64,000 bases of DNA, taken from contig NZ_CP042828.1 of NCBI RefSeq assembly GCF_008000995.1, positions 4,702,882 to 4,766,881 of the forward strand, read 5' to 3'. Position numbers and translations under genes: made by a program. The notes under the pieces were generated by a model. That model searched no databases. It was not told where the DNA came from and was given only the letters and a program-made list of their open reading frames with translations. Within the stretch, counting starts at the first letter, position 1, and every line of letters starts with the position of its first letter. Positions 59,931 through 64,000 of this stretch are shown in pieces. Source of the DNA: Ruania zhangjianzhongii. Lineage in GTDB: Bacteria; Actinomycetota; Actinomycetes; Actinomycetales; Beutenbergiaceae.

Positions 59931-60611
59931 TCAGGCCGGCCGGACCACGCCGGCCCAGTGCTGCGGCACCAGTTCCGGGACTACCGCTGGATTCACCCCG
60001 GCGCACTCGTGCGCCCACGCGATCCCCGCGCGCAACAGCTCCCGCAACCTGTCGTCCGGGTCCAGGACGCACGCTTCGGCGATGCCACGGGCGGCGATCT
60101 CGATCATCGCACCGGTGGCGGAACGGTCACTTCCGACCACACCCATCCTGTCCGCGAACTCCCGGGCCCATCGCTCGATGCCGTAGTACTGGGCCAAGGT
60201 CGCCCGGGCGCTGGCCGTCCAGAACTCGTGGGCGTGACTGGTGTAGCCGCCGACGTCGCCGAGGATGCGGAGCATTCCGACTGCGATCCCGCGCTGACGG
60301 TCCTGGGCGGCGATCGGCAGGGCATGCACCGAGGCGATCAGAGCCATCTCATCGGCGAAACCGCGGCCGAGGTCCTGCAGGCCGATCACCGAGGGAATCA
60401 TCGCGGACAGCGCCGGGCGCGCGTCATCGGTGCTGAGGTCGTTCACCAGGCGGGCGAGGTGCGCCAGCGACTCGTCCGTGCACGCCGGACTGTCCGTCCA
60501 CGGCTCCCCGGCAAGGTACGAGGCCAGCTCCATGAAGCACGCGCCGCGACGTGGGCTCCGGTGCCGTCCGCGGGCGAGCATCGGCATCATCATCGGTGCT
60601 GTGGCAGTCAT
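59931..60611 (-). CDS. Conserved actinobacterial protein of unknown function
   Basis: 226 residues. N-terminal MMMPMLARGRHRSPRRGACFMELASYLAGEPWTDSPAC is a stretch often seen in actinobacterial proteins of this type (read in parts). Then helices with LSAMIPSVIGLQDLGRGFAD. The name and role are unknown to me. The C-terminus has CAGVNPAVVPELVPQHWAGV. GGAGGTG upstream of the ATG supports the start. Confidence 0.7.
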   Translation of the reverse strand: MTATAPMMMPMLARGRHRSPRRGACFMELASYLAGEPWTDSPACTDESLAHLARLVNDLSTDDARPALSAMIPSVIGLQDLGRGFADEMALIASVHALPIAAQDRQRGIAVGMLRILGDVGGYTSHAHEFWTASARATLAQYYGIERWAREFADRMGVVGSDRSATGAMIEIAARGIAEACVLDPDDRLRELLRAGIAWAHECAGVNPAVVPELVPQHWAGVVRPA

Positions 60612-60825
60612 CGTCTCGACACCTCCGCAGGGATCTCGCCCCAGTATCCGCCGGTTCCGGCGCGGGCGCCAGAGGAACACCGGCCCACGGCGGCGATCAC
60701 AGCAGAGTCGCTGACCCGTACCCTGTCTTCACGTCCTGCCGCCACCGGAGCCCCCTGTCCCGAGGTACCGCTACGCAGCCAATCGTCGATGCCATCGACT
60801 GGGCTGCTGCCCCGGAAGGTCCCGA

Positions 60826-60870
60826 CCTGACCTGACCTGACCTGGCCTGACCTGACCTGGCCTGACCTGA
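60826..60870. repeat. Nine tandem pentamers CCTGA/CCTGG
   Basis: Units CCTGA or CCTGG, nine in a row. Just downstream of the Rsm22 gene's end. Simple repeat, length may vary between strains. Confidence 0.9.
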
Positions 60871-60882
60871 GACGGAGCGCCG

Positions 60883-61857
60883 TCACCAGGTCTGGCCCCA
60901 CTCGACCCGGCGGGCCTGCCGGTAGTGGGCACCCTGCTTCTTCGAGACCGTCACCTGCTCCTGTGCTCCGGCCGTGGTGCACAGCTCCAGGCGCACGTGC
61001 CCAGGACGCACCTGCGGGTGGCGGAGCACGCGGTCGCCGACCGGGGCCGTAGGCAGTGTGGTGGCTGCAAGGTAGGAGAACTTCTCGTCCTCGAAGTCCC
61101 GGCTGCCACCCTTGGCTTGCCGGTGCGCAATCGTGCGTGGCAGACGCACGCTCATATGGCACCAGTCGTCGCCGGTGAGCGGGCACGCCTGCTGATGCGG
61201 GCACGGTGCCGCGATCCGCCAGCCGCTACCGATCAGCTGGTCGCGGACCCGCAGGATGCGGGCGTAGCCCGCGGGCGTGCCGGGCTCCAGGAGCAGGATC
61301 ACCGGGGCACTGCGGGTCAGCTCGGTCACGACGGCGGACTGCTCGCCGGCGCTGAGCTCGCTCAGCACGTAGGCGGCGACTGCCAGATCCGCCTCCGGTG
61401 CGTTCGCGCCGAACCCAGCCTCGGCCGGGCGGCCCAGCCGACGGCGCTCAGCGCTCACCTCCACCGGTGCGTCGGTGAGCAGCCGGGTGGCCAGGTCCAG
61501 AGCGCTGTCGGCATAGTCGACCAGGTGCACCGACTCGATCGTGTCCAGAGCGGCTACGGTGGCCCAGCTGGCGGCTCCGGTCCCGGCCCCCAGGTCCACC
61601 ATCCGTTGTGGTCGCCAGTCCGGCATGGTCACCGCCAGCTCATCCACCGCGGACCGAGCGGCGGCATACGTGGCCGGCATCCGGGTGAGCAGGTAGGCGG
61701 CCGCGCGCAGCCGGTCGGACACGATCGGCGACTGCGCCGGGCGATCGGCCAGGTAGCGCTCGCTGAGTGCCCGAGCGGCACGGTTCAGCGCCGCCCGGTC
61801 ATACCCGGCCAGCTCAGCGTCCACCGCCCGGTTGAGCGCCTCCGGCAGAGCGTGCAC
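60883..61857 (-). CDS. Rsm22-family methyltransferase
   Basis: 324 residues. N-terminal helical region (RAARALSERYLADRP), SAM-binding core with RMVDLGAGTGAASWATVAAL and VHLVDYADSALDLATR, ILLLEPGTPAGYARILRVRDQL, and a C-terminal segment with CPHQQACPL and DWCHMSVRLPRT carrying Cys residues expected for the Rsm22 metal site. Rsm22 proteins act on or near the small ribosomal subunit; exact target in bacteria is unsettled. GTG start; 18 bases after map. Confidence 0.88.
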   Translation of the reverse strand: MHALPEALNRAVDAELAGYDRAALNRAARALSERYLADRPAQSPIVSDRLRAAAYLLTRMPATYAAARSAVDELAVTMPDWRPQRMVDLGAGTGAASWATVAALDTIESVHLVDYADSALDLATRLLTDAPVEVSAERRRLGRPAEAGFGANAPEADLAVAAYVLSELSAGEQSAVVTELTRSAPVILLLEPGTPAGYARILRVRDQLIGSGWRIAAPCPHQQACPLTGDDWCHMSVRLPRTIAHRQAKGGSRDFEDEKFSYLAATTLPTAPVGDRVLRHPQVRPGHVRLELCTTAGAQEQVTVSKKQGAHYRQARRVEWGQTW

Positions 61858-61875
61858 AGGTCCGCGCCGGCCGGA

Positions 61876-62643
61876 TCAGGCGGCCGCGGTGAGCACCACG
61901 GGGCCGTCGGCGGTGATCGCCACCGTGTGTTCGCTGTGCGCGCCGCGGGATCCATCAGTGCTGCGCAGGGTCCACCCGTCCGGGTCGGTGAAGATCTTGT
62001 CCGTCCCGGCCATGAACCAGGGCTCGATAGCGATCACCAGACCAGGCCGGAGCGGCATCCCGCGGCCTCCGCGGCCCTTGTTCGGCACATGCGGTTCACC
62101 GTGCATCTCCCGGCCCACGCCATGGCCGCCGAAGTCGGTGTTCACCAGGTAGCCATAGGCCTCGGCTACCTCCCCGATAGTGGCGGAGATGTCGCCGAGG
62201 CGGTTGCCGACCTTCGCCACGTCGATCGCGGCCGCCAGCGCCTCTTGGGTTGCCCGGATCAGCAGCTGGTCCGCCTCGCGGGCAGTCCCGACGATCAGGC
62301 TCCGCGCGGCGTCTGCAACCCATCCGTCGATCTTGACGGCGAAGTCCACGGAGAGCAGGTCACCATCTTTGAGCCGGTAGTCATGCGGCAGGCCGTGCAG
62401 CACCGCATCGTTCACCGAGGTGCAGAGGACCTTGCCGAACGGGCTCGCCCCGAAGGAGGGGTGATAGTCGATGTAGCACGACGTGGCACCCGCCTCCCGG
62501 ATCATCCGGTGGGCGAGCGCATCGAGGTCGAGCAGGCTGACCCCTACGTCGGCTGCCTCTTCGAGCGCCGTGAGCACGCTGGCGACAAAAGCGCCGGCCG
62601 GACGCATCTCCTCGATCTCCGTCGGAGTCTTCAGTTCGATCAC
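61876..62643 (-). CDS. map: Type I methionine aminopeptidase
   Basis: 255 residues. Metal ligands by pattern: Asp in LLSVDFAVKIDGWVAD (two Asp), His in GHGVGREMHGEPHV, Glu in AIEPWF and Glu in HSEHTVAI; the substrate His in the YHPSFGAS region. Removes N-terminal Met from new proteins. Start taken as GTG at 62643, six bases after TAGGCT (leaderless); an upstream GTG two codons earlier is the alternative. Tail AITADGPVVLTAAA. Confidence 0.93.
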   Translation of the reverse strand: MIELKTPTEIEEMRPAGAFVASVLTALEEAADVGVSLLDLDALAHRMIREAGATSCYIDYHPSFGASPFGKVLCTSVNDAVLHGLPHDYRLKDGDLLSVDFAVKIDGWVADAARSLIVGTAREADQLLIRATQEALAAAIDVAKVGNRLGDISATIGEVAEAYGYLVNTDFGGHGVGREMHGEPHVPNKGRGGRGMPLRPGLVIAIEPWFMAGTDKIFTDPDGWTLRSTDGSRGAHSEHTVAITADGPVVLTAAA

Positions 62644-62657
62644 CTGCACAGCCTAAT

Positions 62658-62738
62658 GCAGCCCGCTCTTCCTCCCACAGGAGCGCAGCCCGCTCTTCCT
62701 CCCACAGGAGTGCAACCCGCTCTTCCTCCCATGGCAGT
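62658..62738. repeat. 27-bp tandem repeat, three units
   Basis: Units start at 62658, 62685 and 62712. Core GCAGCCCGCTCTTCCTCCCA; the third is diverged at its end. The array begins three bases upstream of the map -10 box, so its first unit overlaps the -35 region. Confidence 0.9.
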
Positions 62739-62822
62739 GGCCGGGTGGCTACGCCATCGTTCGGTGCACACCGGCACAGTGCAGACCTGCCGACCTCAGC
62801 CGAAGAAGCACCTGTGGCCAGG

Positions 62823-62849
62823 CCAGCCAGCCAGCCAGCCAGCCAGCCA
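62823..62849. repeat. CCAG tetranucleotide repeat
   Basis: About seven CCAG units in a row, followed by AAGCAAGCAAACAAGG. A simple-sequence tract likely to vary in length. Confidence 0.9.
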
Positions 62850-62916
62850 AAGCAAGCAAACAAGGTAGCAAGAACGGTCAGGCGCGCCACCGATGCCGGC
62901 CAGTAGCGTCAATTCC

Positions 62917-63411
62917 ATGCTGGAGACACCTGAGGAGATCACCGCCGTGCAGGAACTCATGGACCGGTCCCACGCCGGTGCCAGCGGGCACCTGCAGGAC
63001 ATCGTGAGCGGCAACCGGCGTCTGGATGCGGCTGGCGTTCTCGCTGCCACGACCGGGATGAAGGTGCTCAGCCTGGCCACGGTCACCGCCGCCGGCGAAC
63101 CGCGGATCAGCGCGGTCGACGGGCACTTCTTGCACGGCGCCTGGACCTTCGGTACCGATGGCGGCTCCGTCAAGGCACGGCACCTGGCGACCCGACCGGC
63201 GGTCAGCCTGGCGCACGTGGACGGCGAACGGTGCGGCATCTTCGCCCACGGCTACGCCCACCAACTGCTACCTGCCGATGCCGGATACGCCGAGATGATC
63301 GCGCACTGGACTGCTCATTACGGCTCCGACCCGACCACCTGGGGTGAGGACGTGCGGATGTACCGGGCCGAGCTGACCTGGCTGGTCGGCTACGTCAACG
63401 CGGGCGACTGA
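62917..63411 (+). CDS. Pyridoxamine 5'-phosphate oxidase family (split-barrel) protein
   Basis: 164 residues. TGMKVLSLATVTAAGEPRISAV, LHGAWTFGTDGGSVKARHL and ERCGIFAHGYAHQL follow the split beta-barrel FMN/F420-binding family. Start taken as the ATG eight codons after an earlier ATG because TAGCGT lies seven bases before it. Probably binds FMN or F420; no partner nearby. Function unknown. Confidence 0.8.
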   Translation: MLETPEEITAVQELMDRSHAGASGHLQDIVSGNRRLDAAGVLAATTGMKVLSLATVTAAGEPRISAVDGHFLHGAWTFGTDGGSVKARHLATRPAVSLAHVDGERCGIFAHGYAHQLLPADAGYAEMIAHWTAHYGSDPTTWGEDVRMYRAELTWLVGYVNAGD

Positions 63412-63451
63412 CTCCACTCACCCACCGCACCTCCGTCGGAATCCACCTTGC

Positions 63452-63485
63452 GCCTCGGAATCCAGCTGCAAGTGGATTCCGAGGC
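63452..63485. terminator. Hairpin with 13-bp arms
   Basis: GCCTCGGAATCCA (63452-63464) and TGGATTCCGAGGC (63473-63485) around eight bases, a perfect stem 40 bases after the oxidase stop. Confidence 0.65.
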
Positions 63486-63490
63486 TTCAA

Positions 63491-63563
63491 CTGGATTCCG
63501 GCGGGTCGCCGCCCGAGCCGTACGGGTCGCCGCTGGATTCCGACGGGTCGCCGCCCGAGCCGT
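63491..63563. repeat. 31-bp repeat, 42-base period
   Basis: CTGGATTCCGRCGGGTCGCC followed by GCCCGAGCCGT occurs at 63491-63521 and 63533-63563. Adjacent to the hairpin and sharing its TGGATTCCG core. Confidence 0.85.
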
Positions 63564-63626
63564 GGCGGTGGCGGTGGCAGTGGTGGCGCAGGCGGTGGCG
63601 GTGGCGGTGGCGGTGGCGGTGGCGCA
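63562..63626. repeat. GGTGGC hexanucleotide tract
   Basis: A run of GGTGGC/GTGGCG units, interrupted by CAGTGGTGGCGCAGG. Simple-sequence tract likely to vary in length. Confidence 0.85.
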
Positions 63627-63746
63627 GTGAACTTCTGCGGAAACTTCTGACCCGGTGCGCGTCGTTACGCCGGGCGAGCTCCGCCGTCGGTCATCATGAC
63701 TTTCAGCACCGGCTGACGCTGGGCGCTCTGCGCCGGACCACCGGCA

Positions 63747-63792
63747 CAAAGCAAAGGCCCCTCGGACTAGGGATCCGAGGGGCCTTGCTTTG
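63747..63792. terminator. Strong hairpin terminator near the right edge
   Basis: CAAAGCAAAGGCCCCTCGGA (63747-63766) pairs with TCCGAGGGGCCTTGCTTTG (63774-63792), one base short in the right arm, around CTAGGGA. Long AT-rich outer stem flanking a GC core is typical of intrinsic terminators; it would act on transcripts from the right edge and from the oxidase side. Confidence 0.7.
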
Positions 63793-64000
63793 TTCCGAGG
63801 ACGGTGAGCGGTGGATGTCCGCCCGCAACTCCCGACGAGCGGGGTGCGTTCCTCGAGAACGGTTCGGCCGGGCCATCACGGTGAGGACCCATTCCTGGCC
63901 CCCGCACACAGCACCCGTTCGTGTTCAGTGCGCGGTCACCGGTGGAATCCGGTCGAACTCGATTCACCCACCGGTTGTGCAGCCGCCCAGCGTCCCAGAT
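63793..64000. other. Right edge, no gene identified
   Basis: No convincing gene. A leftward frame starting MARPNRSRGTHP runs through the terminator hairpin and is unlikely to be real. The stretch could be the 3' part of an RNA or gene lying beyond the window. Confidence 0.35.

Noticed and set aside
62650-62860. A minus-strand ORF with LLWEEERAA repeats
   Set aside because: It is a translation of the 27-bp tandem repeat over the map promoter; no plausible ribosome binding site or conservation.
63448-63630. A Val/Ala-rich plus-strand ORF across the GGTGGC tract
   Set aside because: Simple-sequence translation with no protein character, and it runs through the hairpin after the oxidase gene.
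63703-63967. Minus-strand ORFs at the right edge
   Set aside because: They traverse a strong terminator hairpin and have no motif; more likely flanking DNA of something beyond the window.

Overview
The window is a high-GC actinobacterial chromosome segment, probably from the Micrococcales and near the Ruaniaceae/Beutenbergiaceae. Support for this includes the PadR, DUF4349, DUF4235 and DUF817 genes, a DUF222/HNH gene, an LLM-class (F420-type) oxidoreductase, a sortase-E-style LAETG anchor, many GTG starts, and many ATG/GTG starts placed 5-9 bases after a TANNNT -10 box (leaderless mRNAs). No rRNA, phage or transposase gene is visible; one tRNA-Gly(CCC) is present. The genus is an inference.

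Layout. 0-7.8 kb: end of a PadR regulator, an acyltransferase-3, a SulP anion transporter, a pair of coupled SPFH proteins, and a divergent GNAT/phosphotransferase pair. 8.1-9.0 kb: an isolated AHH/HNH-type nuclease effector with a short motif like those of contractile-injection-system cargo. 9.0-12.8 kb: an FtsX-type ABC exporter divergent from its likely two-component system. 12.9-18.1 kb: a TetR regulator with twin operators facing a FAD monooxygenase, a DUF4349 lipoprotein, a membrane protein beside a decayed copy of itself, and a DUF817 protein. 18.1-22.6 kb: a taurine/sulfonate-type ABC importer and PutP. 22.7-27.8 kb: a thiamine importer behind a TPP riboswitch, with an LLM oxidoreductase gene between permease and ATPase. 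28.0-34.8 kb: DUF4235 gene and a complete Mrp Na+/H+ antiporter operon (A-B fused). 35.0-38.8 kb: ABC-2 exporter plus two-component system in one coupled operon. 38.9-41.5 kb: hypothetical gene, dcd, tRNA-Gly and vapBC.

41.57-45.82 kb is the most unusual part. A canonical promoter drives a 35-residue leaderless ORF, a kinase, an enolase paralogue with altered active-site residues, an SDR and an SMP-30 lactonase. All four junctions are ATGA overlaps. I infer a sugar-acid pathway in which a lactone is formed, opened, phosphorylated and then dehydrated by an enolase-like enzyme; the chemistry is unproven.

45.9-64 kb: pgi, an SseB protein, paired consensus DnaA boxes before a DUF222/HNH gene, a Pro-rich small protein coupled to an acyltransferase-pyrophosphohydrolase fusion, an M50 peptidase, an alpha/beta hydrolase, a cell-wall-anchored lamin-tail protein, a RecQ with a C-terminal phosphoribosyltransferase-like domain, an unassigned actinobacterial gene, an Rsm22 methyltransferase, map and a split-barrel oxidase. 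The intergenic DNA from 59.7 to 63.6 kb holds six different tandem-repeat tracts.
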